Of a stretch of 11,368 nucleotides of DNA, positions 1 to 5,768 are shown one piece after another (the stretch's first letter is position 1; the number at the start of each line of letters is the position of its first letter). Location of the stretch: NCBI GenBank assembly GCA_030150485.1, contig JASLFZ010000022.1, positions 1 through 11,368 of the forward strand, written 5' to 3'. The position numbers and the translations under genes were made by a program. This DNA comes from Candidatus Saccharimonadales bacterium (lineage in GTDB: Bacteria > Patescibacteriota > Saccharimonadia > UBA4664 > SCTI01). The notes under the pieces are model-generated. The model had not been told where the DNA came from. It did no database searches and was given only the letters and a program-made list of their open reading frames with translations.

Positions 1-1432
1 CGCCGAGCATCATGGCCATATCGTCCTTAAAGTCCTGCACGCTCGAAAGATGCCGATCCTCGCTCGGCAAGCTCCAAGTAAAGCCCCCGGCCGAGCCGCG
101 CGGCACAATCGTAATCTTATGAATCGGTGCCGCGTTCTTCATGTAGTGCCCTACCAAAGCATGGCCGGCTTCGTGGTAGGCCGTAATCATCTTTTCACGG
201 GCATTCATAATGTGGCTTTTGCGCTCAGGGCCCAACATGACTTTCTCTACGCTCATATCTAGATCATGTTGGGTGATTTTTTTGCGGTTAAACCGAGCCG
301 CCAAAATAGCTGCCTCATTGAGCAGGTTTGCAAGATCAGCGCCGGAAAATCCGGGAGTCTTTTTAGCGATTTTGGTCATATCAACGTGGCTCTCCATAGG
401 CTTGCCAACGGCGTGGACATCTAGGATTGATTTACGGTTATGCACATCCGGCGCATCCAGCGTTACGCGGCGATCAAAACGGCCAGGGCGCAGGAGCGCT
501 GGGTCAAGCACGTCGGGACGGTTGGTGGCCGCCATCACAATTACGTTCGTGCCCTGCTCAAAGCCATCCATTTCGGTCAGGATCTGGTTAAGCGTTTGCT
601 CGCGCTCATCGTGGCCGCCGCCCATACCGGTACCACGCTGGCGCCCAACCGCATCAATCTCGTCGATAAAGATAATACACGGTGAGTTCTTCTTGGCTTT
701 AGCAAACAGATCGCGAACGCGGCTCGCACCCACACCCACAAACATCTCTACAAACTCCGAACCGGAAATACTAAAGAATGGCACGCCGGCCTCACCCGCT
801 ACCGCTCGCGCCAGCAACGTTTTGCCGGTACCGGGAGGGCCAAACAGCAAGACACCCTTCGGAATTTTCGCACCCAGCGCCTCAAACTTAGTAGGATACT
901 TCAAAAATTCCACGACCTCGGTAAGCTCTTGCTTGGCCTCATCGGCGCCGGCCACATCCTTAAACAGCACCTTCTTCTTATCACTGCCAAACAAACGGGC
1001 TCGGCTTTTGCCAAAACTCATCGCCTGATTGCTTGAACCCTGGGCCTGGCGCATCATGAAGAAGAGGAAGGCTCCGATCAGCACAAACGGCAGGGCGTAT
1101 CCGAGTGCGGCAGCAATATATCGGGCCGTGGTATCACTACTTTGGGTGGTTACATTTACTTTTTTGTAGTTGATTCCGTAGTCTGCTAACGTGGCGTTAT
1201 CCTCCTTGGTGGCTACCTGCTTGGGCGCGTTCGAGTCGGTTGGCGTGGCCGTCAACTTATCCCCATTAATAGTGATGCTGCTAATTTTTCCGGAAGTCGC
1301 CTCCGTAATCAACTGTGAAAGTGACACATTTTGGGTTTTCTGCTGTGGCACCGAAGCCACCGCTAAAATGGCGAGCAGCACTAAAATACCGATCATGATC
1401 AAAAAACTGCGCGAACGTGGCTTCATATTCAT
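1..1432 (-). CDS. ftsH: ATP-dependent zinc metalloprotease FtsH, C-terminus cut by window edge
   Basis: FtsH is a membrane-anchored hexameric AAA+ protease that degrades misfolded membrane proteins and some regulators. I translated 477 codons from ATG 1432 to the left edge. Visible parts: a TM helix at residues 10-28, a short periplasmic-type domain (about 29-108), a second TM (109-127), and the AAA module with Walker A GPPGTGKT (198-205), the aromatic pore motif MFVGVG (230-235), Walker B IIFIDEID (253-260) and a second-region-of-homology segment ATNRPDVLDP (302-311) with RPGRFD (315-320). The zinc site HEAGH is at 420-424. The third zinc ligand and the end of the peptidase domain lie outside the window. 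ATG 1432 is preceded by AAAGGACGGAG with a 7-nt gap after GGAG, so it is preferred over ATG 1426. The gene follows tilS by 63 bp on the same strand and is probably cotranscribed. The hpt gene often found between tilS and ftsH is absent. Confidence 0.97.
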   Translation of the reverse strand, partial: MNMKPRSRSFLIMIGILVLLAILAVASVPQQKTQNVSLSQLITEATSGKISSITINGDKLTATPTDSNAPKQVATKEDNATLADYGINYKKVNVTTQSSDTTARYIAAALGYALPFVLIGAFLFFMMRQAQGSSNQAMSFGKSRARLFGSDKKKVLFKDVAGADEAKQELTEVVEFLKYPTKFEALGAKIPKGVLLFGPPGTGKTLLARAVAGEAGVPFFSISGSEFVEMFVGVGASRVRDLFAKAKKNSPCIIFIDEIDAVGRQRGTGMGGGHDEREQTLNQILTEMDGFEQGTNVIVMAATNRPDVLDPALLRPGRFDRRVTLDAPDVHNRKSILDVHAVGKPMESHVDMTKIAKKTPGFSGADLANLLNEAAILAARFNRKKITQHDLDMSVEKVMLGPERKSHIMNAREKMITAYHEAGHALVGHYMKNAAPIHKITIVPRGSAGGFTWSLPSEDRHLSSVQDFKDDMAMMLG

Positions 1433-1495
1433 CCTGATTCTCCGTCCTTTATTCCCCAATGTTGCCAAGCTAAGCGTAACCGGAATGTGGCTTTC

Positions 1496-2407
1496 CTAAG
1501 GGGTAAATACAATAGTCACTCTATCACGCTGGAGGCTGGCGAACAAGCTGTTTGCGAGCCTCCGCTCGCGCTGGAGGCGGCCGGTTTTAATGTCTACCGC
1601 CAGCTGAGCTACCGTACGCCTATCGAGTTCGCTCCCTGGCCGCACCGTGTTCACCATGGCAATAATTAGTTCGCTTAGCACATCGAGTCCAAGTCGCTTT
1701 GCCACTGCCAAGTCTACCTCGGCCCGCTGACCATCTACCGAAAAGAGCTCTCCGATCTGCTGGTCTACGTGAGCGTTGAGGTGGGTCGCCTCCTCAACAA
1801 GGCCGGTCATGATCTCGTGAGACCATGGCTTCATGCCCTCCAAACGCGGAATGAGCGTATGCCGCACGTAGTTACGCCGAAACTTCAGGTCATCATTGTA
1901 GGTGTCATGGCACCACTCCAGCTGACGTTCGGCGGCGTACGCCTTAAGCTCTGCCTTGCGCACGCGAGCGAGCGGCCGCATCACATCTGGTGTACGCCGA
2001 AAAGGAGATAACCCCTGACGGCCAGTGCCGCGCAGCACATTCAAAAAAACCGTCTCTTCCAGGTCATCCTGCTGGTGTGCCGTAATAACTGCCGCGGCCT
2101 GGACCGCCTGCACCTGCTGACGTAAAAACTCGTAACGGGCCGTGCGGGCGGCCGCCTCAGTGCGCTCCGTCTGGCCGCGGCCCACCACTGGCACCAACCC
2201 GTACCGTTCAATTGCCCGACGAGCAAAACCCTCATACGCATCATCGCCCGGCCAACCGTGGTTAAAGTGAGCCGCCGTCAGCTCCCACTGCTTGGCACGC
2301 GGGTGCATCATGAGGAGGTCCAGCAGCGCCACAGAGTCCACGCCCCCCGATACCGCCACAATGTATGCGCCGGGTGCTGGCCAGATGATCTTTGCGTGCC
2401 AGTTCAT
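1496..2407 (-). CDS. tilS: tRNA(Ile)-lysidine synthetase TilS, short form
   Basis: TilS uses ATP and lysine to convert C34 of the CAU anticodon of tRNA-Ile2 to lysidine, changing both codon reading (AUA) and charging from Met to Ile. The PP-loop signature SGGVDS is at residues 20-25. Other family motifs follow: EAAARTARYEFL (84-95), TAHQQDD (109-115), the GTGRQGLSPFRR stretch (127-138) and the RRNYVRHTLIPRL segment (177-189). At 303 aa it is shorter than the usual 400-plus aa and appears to lack most of the C-terminal domain, as do some other small-genome TilS proteins. The start has no Shine-Dalgarno. An extended -10 (TGG-TATTAT) ends 6 nt before the ATG, which suggests a leaderless mRNA. 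It lies between an unknown gene (53 bp upstream) and ftsH (63 bp downstream), and a probable substrate tRNA is at 4366-4441. Confidence 0.93.
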   Translation of the reverse strand: MNWHAKIIWPAPGAYIVAVSGGVDSVALLDLLMMHPRAKQWELTAAHFNHGWPGDDAYEGFARRAIERYGLVPVVGRGQTERTEAAARTARYEFLRQQVQAVQAAAVITAHQQDDLEETVFLNVLRGTGRQGLSPFRRTPDVMRPLARVRKAELKAYAAERQLEWCHDTYNDDLKFRRNYVRHTLIPRLEGMKPWSHEIMTGLVEEATHLNAHVDQQIGELFSVDGQRAEVDLAVAKRLGLDVLSELIIAMVNTVRPGSELDRRTVAQLAVDIKTGRLQRERRLANSLFASLQRDRVTIVFTP

Positions 2408-2413
2408 TAATTG

Positions 2414-2422
2414 ATAATACCA
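2414..2422 (-). promoter_or_regulatory. Extended -10 element directly upstream of tilS
   Basis: On the minus strand the sequence reads TGGTATTAT, then CAATTA, then the tilS ATG. TGn-TATTAT is a good extended -10, and its 6-nt distance puts the transcription start at or next to the start codon. No -35 match is evident, which extended -10 promoters tolerate. Confidence 0.45.
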
Positions 2423-2433
2423 GGGCTGGTGCC

Positions 2434-2454
2434 CAGGGGCCGCACTGGCCCCTG
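2434..2454. repeat. Perfect 8-bp GC-rich inverted repeat between the 161-aa gene and tilS
   Basis: CAGGGGCC, a 5-nt loop (GCACT) and GGCCCCTG form a perfect hairpin in the 53-bp gap. It begins 6 nt after the stop codon of the upstream gene. No T-run follows on either strand, so it is not a standard intrinsic terminator. It may protect the upstream mRNA end or cause pausing before the tilS promoter. Confidence 0.5.
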
Positions 2455-2460
2455 AGTCAC

Positions 2461-2946
2461 CTAGCTAGCTTTCGCCGGAGCGAGAACCGCTTTATCCGCC
2501 AGTTGCTTACGCAAAATCAGGTCGCGGACTCTTGATTTGCTCAAAGTCGTGCCTTCACAGGCCGCCGTAATTGCCTCCTCGACCCGGCGCAGCCGACTTA
2601 TCCCACTAATCTCACCCAGCTCTATGCCACGTGAGGTCAGCTCGTTCTGCAGGCGGAGGAAAACCTCCTGCTCCCTTGGAGAGAATGGTCGCATCAGCTG
2701 CTCGTGAGCATCGATAGTGGCTCGAACCACCGCCCTGCCACATCGCGACCCGAAACGTATTTGGTCGTCAATTGTTTGATGAACCGCTCCCGCGTCGAGC
2801 CAGGCAATGTCCGCGCGTTGCTCTTGCCCGAGCCGCCGCAGCGCCTCAATAATCACTCCGCACGTGCCGTCTTTCACCTCGCCGCTCAACAGGTCGTCCA
2901 CTATTTGCTCTGCTGTCGGTGCCTTCAACCAATCTATTGAGTCCAT
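2461..2946 (-). CDS. Unrecognised 161-aa soluble protein
   Basis: I do not recognise this protein. It has no signal peptide or TM segment and is rich in charged residues and predicted helix, with many Arg, Glu and Leu. Four cysteines (CGV, RCG and AAC contexts) show no metal-site spacing. The C-terminal third, with ISRLRRVEEAIT and LSKSRVRDLILRKQL, is basic and helical and could bind nucleic acid, but no clear HTH can be assigned. The start is well supported: AAAGGAAG sits about 7 nt before ATG 2946, and a TTGATT-17-TATAAC promoter lies upstream with an approximately 30-nt leader. It is the first gene of the tilS-ftsH strand run, although tilS appears to have its own promoter. It is real by coding length, SD and promoter; its function is unknown. 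Confidence 0.75.
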   Translation of the reverse strand: MDSIDWLKAPTAEQIVDDLLSGEVKDGTCGVIIEALRRLGQEQRADIAWLDAGAVHQTIDDQIRFGSRCGRAVVRATIDAHEQLMRPFSPREQEVFLRLQNELTSRGIELGEISGISRLRRVEEAITAACEGTTLSKSRVRDLILRKQLADKAVLAPAKAS

Positions 2947-2982
2947 CGTGCCTTCCTTTTCTCGACTGATCGGCGTGCCCTA

Positions 2983-3011
2983 GTTATACCTAATTAGTCG
3001 TGTTTAATCAA
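2983..3011 (-). promoter_or_regulatory. Sigma-70-type promoter of the 161-aa gene
   Basis: On the minus strand: -35 TTGATT (3011-3006), a 17-nt spacer, and -10 TATAAC (2988-2983). The predicted start is near 2976, giving a leader of about 30 nt with an SD. It is back-to-back with the tRNA promoter at 3021-3049. Confidence 0.65.
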
Positions 3012-3020
3012 GCATAAATC

Positions 3021-3049
3021 TTGACCCCTCCCACCTTATCTGGTATCCT
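3021..3049 (+). promoter_or_regulatory. Promoter of the initiator tRNA
   Basis: -35 TTGACC (3021-3026), a 17-nt spacer, and -10 TATCCT (3044-3049). The predicted start near 3056 is 10 nt before the mature tRNA 5' end. Confidence 0.65.
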
Positions 3050-3065
3050 TTAAAGTCGTATCCGC

Positions 3066-3142
<77 letters not shown>

Positions 3143-3146
3143 AAAG

Positions 3147-3175
3147 TGCCCGATTCGTCCGAGTCGGACATTTTT
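3147..3175 (+). terminator. Intrinsic terminator after the initiator tRNA
   Basis: Stem 3147-3155 pairs with 3162-3170 (one C/A mismatch, one G-T wobble) around a 6-nt loop, followed by TTTTTG. It begins right after the initiator tRNA. Its right arm and tail overlap the region expected to hold the -35 and spacer of the next tRNA promoter. Confidence 0.65.
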
Positions 3176-3176
3176 G

Positions 3177-3182
3177 TATAAT
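3177..3182 (+). promoter_or_regulatory. Consensus -10 (TATAAT) for the second tRNA
   Basis: A perfect TATAAT lies 14 nt before the second tRNA, with a predicted start near 3189. The best -35 at 17-nt spacing is the weak TTCGTC (3154-3159), inside the terminator hairpin. The second tRNA would need this promoter if the upstream terminator works. Confidence 0.55.
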
Positions 3183-3196
3183 GACAAGGCACGTAT

Positions 3197-3271
<75 letters not shown>

Positions 3272-3319
3272 GCAATTATTACATTGACGCTTTTAGGACT
3301 TAGTGTCACCATAGACCAT

Positions 3320-3357
3320 CGCTGGTAACCTCCAGCGTACCCGACCTCAAAGGAGGT
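3320..3357 (+). promoter_or_regulatory. Structured leader with competing anti-Shine-Dalgarno sequences upstream of the lipoprotein gene
   Basis: The near-perfect SD AAAGGAGGT (3349-3357) precedes ATG 3362. Two elements upstream can pair with it. ACCTC (3344-3348) forms a 5-bp hairpin with GAGGT (3353-3357) around the tetraloop AAAG. ACCTCC (3328-3333) is complementary to GGAGGT (3352-3357). The second element lies partly in the loop and 3' arm of its own perfect 6-bp hairpin (CGCTGG 3320-3325, CCAGCG 3332-3337). The folds are mutually exclusive, so translation control is plausible but unproven. Confidence 0.4.
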
Positions 3358-3361
3358 AGTA

Positions 3362-3880
3362 ATGCGTCGATTGACGCCCTTGTTCGTACTGGGCATCTTG
3401 GTTATCCTCGTAGCTGGCTGTGGTTCCTCAAGCAGTACCTCGGCCCTCCAGCCCGAAACTGGAGCAGTTCTCCTAGCGGATCAACACTGCCACCTTTCTG
3501 GGCCGAAGCATCAAATCGGTGACTGTGAAGACCCCGTTTTTTCTCACTGTTCGCTCAAGGCCAAGCTTCTCCAGCACACCAAGACCCCGCTGTTCGGTAG
3601 CGATGGCAACCAAGTTGGCACGCTGGAGCTCGTCAAGTCGCTCTCCCGCCTGCACCGCTGCCAGCACGCCTACTGGCCGCGCGTTGAAGGGATTAGTGGC
3701 GAACGTGAAGTCATCGTTGCCATCAGTCGCGCCAAGCACCCCAACCAAGCTTGGTATAGAGGGAGTGCTAAAGGGACGGGGGTGGTCTACGGCGGAGACC
3801 TTAACGGGCGCTCCTGCGTCCGAGGCCGAGCCGAGGTTCCTGGTGGTCGCATCAGCACCACCCCAAAGGTATGCGGCTAG
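3362..3880 (+). CDS. Secreted lipoprotein, cysteine-rich, possible DUF2690-like domain
   Basis: The first 20 residues form a lipoprotein signal: MRR, a hydrophobic core, and the lipobox LVAGC with Cys20 as the lipidated residue, followed by a Ser-rich linker. The mature part has six more cysteines (43, 55, 63, 100, 152, 171), suited to three disulfides outside the cytoplasm. The spacing GDC-DP-x4-C (53-63), then NQVGTLEL (83-90) and C-x4-WPRV (100-108), resembles the DUF2690 family of secreted, mostly actinobacterial proteins (consensus roughly DP..GC, G.VELRYS, C...WARV). I hold that match only moderately. The function is unknown. The start is fixed by a very strong SD 5 nt upstream and by the signal peptide. 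Overlapping long frames in the same region lack such start signals. It follows the tRNA by 90 bp and converges on the ftsB-like gene. Confidence 0.82.
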   Translation: MRRLTPLFVLGILVILVAGCGSSSSTSALQPETGAVLLADQHCHLSGPKHQIGDCEDPVFSHCSLKAKLLQHTKTPLFGSDGNQVGTLELVKSLSRLHRCQHAYWPRVEGISGEREVIVAISRAKHPNQAWYRGSAKGTGVVYGGDLNGRSCVRGRAEVPGGRISTTPKVCG

Positions 3881-3890
3881 CCGGCCCAAC

Positions 3891-3930
3891 CTGACCGTAC
3901 CAAGCGGCAAGGCTCGCTTGGTACGGTCAG
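3891..3930. repeat. Perfect 16-bp inverted repeat between convergent genes
   Basis: CTGACCGTACCAAGCG (3891-3906), an 8-nt loop and CGCTTGGTACGGTCAG (3915-3930) form a perfect stem. It lies between the lipoprotein stop (3880) and the ftsB-like stop (3943). It is well placed to end transcripts from both sides, yet neither strand has a T-run after it, so it departs from the intrinsic terminators elsewhere in the window. Confidence 0.8.
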
Positions 3931-3942
3931 CCGCTCTCGCTA

Positions 3943-4329
3943 TTATTGGGCGTACTTGCCCTCCAAAAAATCAACCCACTGCTGCCAGTGCGAGAGCTTC
4001 GGCGCCGGCTTAGCCTTGACCGGCGTCTGGGTGGTTGTGGTGCTGCCATCGGCATGTGGCAGCAAGATCACGCCCTCGCCCGGCGCCTGCAGCCCCAGCT
4101 TGGCTCTGGCCTCTTCCTGCTTGTAGTCGTCGGTGCCGTAATACTGAATTTGATACTTTAACGTTTGATTAGCCGTTTGCAAGTTACTAATTTGCTTTTG
4201 TTCACCACTAATTTGCTGCTGCAGCTGATAGTTGTGCCGCACCGTCGTTACCAGATAGAAACCCACATACACTGCCACCAAGATGCCAAAGATACTACCA
4301 ACCGGAATACGACGTAAGCGCTTCATCAT
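3943..4329 (-). CDS. FtsB/DivIC-like septum formation initiator
   Basis: Proteins of this family are bitopic division proteins that link the FtsQ/FtsL side of the divisome to septal wall synthesis. The architecture matches: a short basic cytoplasmic end (MMKRLRR), one TM helix (about 11-29), a coiled coil rich in Gln/Leu/Ile (about 33-64), then the typical segment YGTDDYKQEEARAKLG (64-79) followed by the PGEGVILLP stretch. A Thr/Pro/Lys-rich tail ends in an aromatic segment (WQQWVDFLEG). Its 128 aa are slightly long for FtsB. No SD precedes ATG 4329; TACAAT ends exactly 7 nt before it, consistent with a leaderless start. ATG 4326 is the alternative. It is divergent from the third tRNA across only 36 bp. 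Confidence 0.88.
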   Translation of the reverse strand: MMKRLRRIPVGSIFGILVAVYVGFYLVTTVRHNYQLQQQISGEQKQISNLQTANQTLKYQIQYYGTDDYKQEEARAKLGLQAPGEGVILLPHADGSTTTTQTPVKAKPAPKLSHWQQWVDFLEGKYAQ

Positions 4330-4336
4330 TACTAGT

Positions 4337-4349
4337 ATTGTAATATAAT
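4337..4349. promoter_or_regulatory. Back-to-back -10 elements of the ftsB-like gene and tRNA-Ile2
   Basis: On the plus strand TATAAT (4344-4349) serves the tRNA at 4366, with a predicted start near 4356. On the minus strand TACAAT (4342-4337) precedes the ftsB-like ATG by 7 nt. The two hexamers are 1 bp apart, so RNA polymerase could not occupy both at once. The -35 for the tRNA would fall within the first codons of the ftsB-like gene and is weak (TTCATC at 16-nt spacing). Confidence 0.5.
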
Positions 4350-4365
4350 CGCTGATGTACCGCTT

Positions 4366-4441
4366 GGGGCTGTAGCTCAGCGGTTAGAGCAGTCGGCTCA
4401 TAACCGATTGGTCGCTGGTTCAAATCCAGCCAGCCCCACCA
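4366..4441 (+). tRNA. tRNA with CAT anticodon, probable tRNA-Ile2 (TilS substrate)
   Basis: A 76-nt cloverleaf with encoded CCA. The acceptor stem GGGGCTG/CAGCCCC, D stem GCTC/GAGC and T stem GCTGG/CCAGC are all perfect. The anticodon stem is GTCGG/CCGAT with one G-T wobble, and the anticodon is at 4399-4401. From the D arm to the T arm it closely follows E. coli tRNA-Ile2 (TTGGTCGCTGGTTCAA and the paired CCAGC). With fMet and an elongator Met already in the window, Ile2 is the remaining CAU species. Automatic tools often label such genes tRNA-Met. Confidence 0.88.
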
Positions 4442-4445
4442 TGGG

Positions 4446-4476
4446 AAAATCACCTCTTCTGGTGATTTTTATTTTG
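4446..4476 (+). terminator. Intrinsic terminator after tRNA-Ile2
   Basis: AAAATCACC (4446-4454), loop TCTTCT, GGTGATTTT (4461-4469), then TTATTTT. The stem is perfect. On the minus strand the same stem ends in TTTT then CCC, so it may also weakly stop transcripts from the peptidase gene that ends at 4487. Confidence 0.85.
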
Positions 4477-4486
4477 CCCGGGCAAG

Positions 4487-5101
4487 CTAGGTGACCGTTA
4501 TTCCACTATCAACGACAATAGCAGCTTGCTCGTTTGTGAGCATTATAACTTGGGCTAAGTGTGGCTGCATCTCGTCCTTCATTTTCTCTAGTTCGCTAGC
4601 ATACTTCTCCATACCCCAGTGAGGTACGATGCCAAATTCAACTAAACCAAGCCCATCCCAGATGACTTCCGGTGCATCAGCAGGATCATCGACGTTCTCA
4701 GCGCCATGTAGCGTAGGCCCGGCAATGACCGCACCTGCACTCGTGCCACCGTATACCAGACCATTCTCAAGAGCGGTCTTTACGAGTTTGTCGAAACCTG
4801 TTTTTTGAACACGATAATTAAGGTAGAAAGTGTTGCCGCCCATTACCCATAAGAAATTATTCGAGCCAAGACTATCTTCTCTCTGCTTGCCCGAACTGGT
4901 GGCTAAATCTAGCACTGACGTCCGAAAGCCCTGTTTCTCAAAGTCTGAAACCGTACTGGCTAACTCCGTTTTCTGCCTATCTTCCGGATAGGTATCCCAA
5001 GCATTCGGCACAATAACTACAGATAGTTCGGACTTACCACCAAAGAGGCTGGCTTTTTCAGGCTCACTCGGTAATCGTATAGACGAAAGAAATAGTTTCA
5101 T
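4487..5101 (-). CDS. Peptidase family S51 (PepE-like) serine peptidase
   Basis: S51 proteins have a class-I glutamine-amidotransferase-like fold. PepE cleaves dipeptides beginning with Asp, while other members act on cyanophycin or related peptides. The nucleophile elbow is GGTSAGA with Ser121. MGGNTF (88-92) is the conserved strand-loop before it, and PHW with His161 matches the expected catalytic His region. The 204-aa length fits bacterial PepE-type proteins. The start overlaps the upstream kinase gene by 4 bp (ATGA), so the two are translationally coupled. The substrate cannot be read from sequence. The cytoplasm is the likely location, as there is no signal peptide. Hand-counted GC in parts of this gene is lower than in its neighbours. 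Confidence 0.87.
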   Translation of the reverse strand: MKLFLSSIRLPSEPEKASLFGGKSELSVVIVPNAWDTYPEDRQKTELASTVSDFEKQGFRTSVLDLATSSGKQREDSLGSNNFLWVMGGNTFYLNYRVQKTGFDKLVKTALENGLVYGGTSAGAVIAGPTLHGAENVDDPADAPEVIWDGLGLVEFGIVPHWGMEKYASELEKMKDEMQPHLAQVIMLTNEQAAIVVDSGITVT

Positions 5102-5622
5102 GGCTTTACAATCTCTAAAATCTGACTAACTGTTTCTTCTATCGTGTGGCCAGAGGTATCTAGTTTTATAAAATCGTTGAAGAACGTGTCCGTGGAGAAA
5201 TGAGTATGATGCTCCCTCACAGCTTCGGCCCCCATCCTGACGTCTTCACGGCGGCCAGCATCTCTACTGGCAACTGCGTCTAGGTGAGGTAGCAACAATA
5301 CTTCGTGGGTGAATGATACGTGCTTCTGTATATTCGTCCACGCAGGCTCGTCGATGTAGCCGTTGATAATAACGCTATAGCCGCTGTCCAGGAAGTTGCG
5401 GGCCAGCAGCCCGATACTGTCTCCAGCCAAGCCCCACTGGTTGAAACCCCAACCACCTGGACTATCATCTTTATAGAAGCCGCTGACGATCATGTGTTTG
5501 ATGTGATCAGCATCTATGTTTATACATTGGTCGAGCTGCTTTGCTAGCTTCTCGGCTATCGTACTCTTGCCTGCGCCACTAGGGCCGGTGATTGCCAATA
5601 CTATCTTAGTGTTACTGCTCAT
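5098..5622 (-). CDS. P-loop small-molecule kinase (AAA_33/zeta-like fold), specificity unknown
   Basis: A 174-aa ATPase or kinase. Walker A GPSGAGKS is at residues 13-20. NIDADHIKHM (35-44) looks like a substrate or lid-proximal Asp site as in zeta-toxin and AAA_33 kinases. ASRDAGRRED (118-127) supplies arginines typical of a mobile lid. LDTSGHTIEETV (154-165) is the C-terminal motif common to these kinases, in which a Thr/Ser-Gly turn contacts the adenine. The substrate (sugar, nucleoside, antibiotic or other) cannot be decided. The stop TGA overlaps the ATG of the PepE-like gene. No SD is seen; TATACT ends 6 nt before the ATG, suggesting a leaderless start. The upstream 146 bp (5623-5768) hold no gene I can support. 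Confidence 0.82.
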   Translation of the reverse strand: MSSNTKIVLAITGPSGAGKSTIAEKLAKQLDQCINIDADHIKHMIVSGFYKDDSPGGWGFNQWGLAGDSIGLLARNFLDSGYSVIINGYIDEPAWTNIQKHVSFTHEVLLLPHLDAVASRDAGRREDVRMGAEAVREHHTHFSTDTFFNDFIKLDTSGHTIEETVSQILEIVKP

Positions 5623-5628
5623 TGTTCA

Positions 5629-5634
5629 AGTATA
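5629..5634 (-). promoter_or_regulatory. -10-like hexamer just upstream of the kinase ATG
   Basis: TATACT on the minus strand, separated by TGAACA from ATG 5622. No convincing -35 lies 16-18 nt upstream. It is listed for its constant 6-7 nt distance, shared with four other genes here. Confidence 0.35.
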
Positions 5635-5768
5635 TGACATCTTTAGGGTATCCCCTTATACAGTAGTGATTCAGCGTAGTCCCTTAGCTACTGGGGGCTG
5701 GTACATTTCCATCATTTCAGCCTAGATGCGATTCCACTTCGTCAAACTCGCTTTCACCACTGCAATTA

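Noticed and set aside
210..1028. A 272-codon plus-strand open frame
   Set aside because: It is the antisense shadow of ftsH, whose AAA and peptidase motifs are intact on the minus strand. The shadow has no SD and a Ser/Arg/Pro-rich meaningless composition.
3473..4013. Long open frames overlapping the lipoprotein gene (minus 3473-3910, plus 3519-4013)
   Set aside because: Neither has an SD or recognisable motifs. The plus frame runs through the 16-bp hairpin into the ftsB-like gene, and the minus frame starts inside the hairpin. The 3362 frame has an SD, a lipobox and ordered cysteines.
5098..5622. Recoding of TGA as glycine
   Set aside because: The kinase ends at TGA in an ATGA overlap with the next start, and no gene here needs read-through of TGA.
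5623..5768. A possible RNA or small gene in the 146-bp gap between kinase and two-TM gene
   Set aside because: There are short inverted repeats (GTAG/CTAC, GGG/CCC) but no promoter-terminator pair, no SD-led frame and no known RNA motif.
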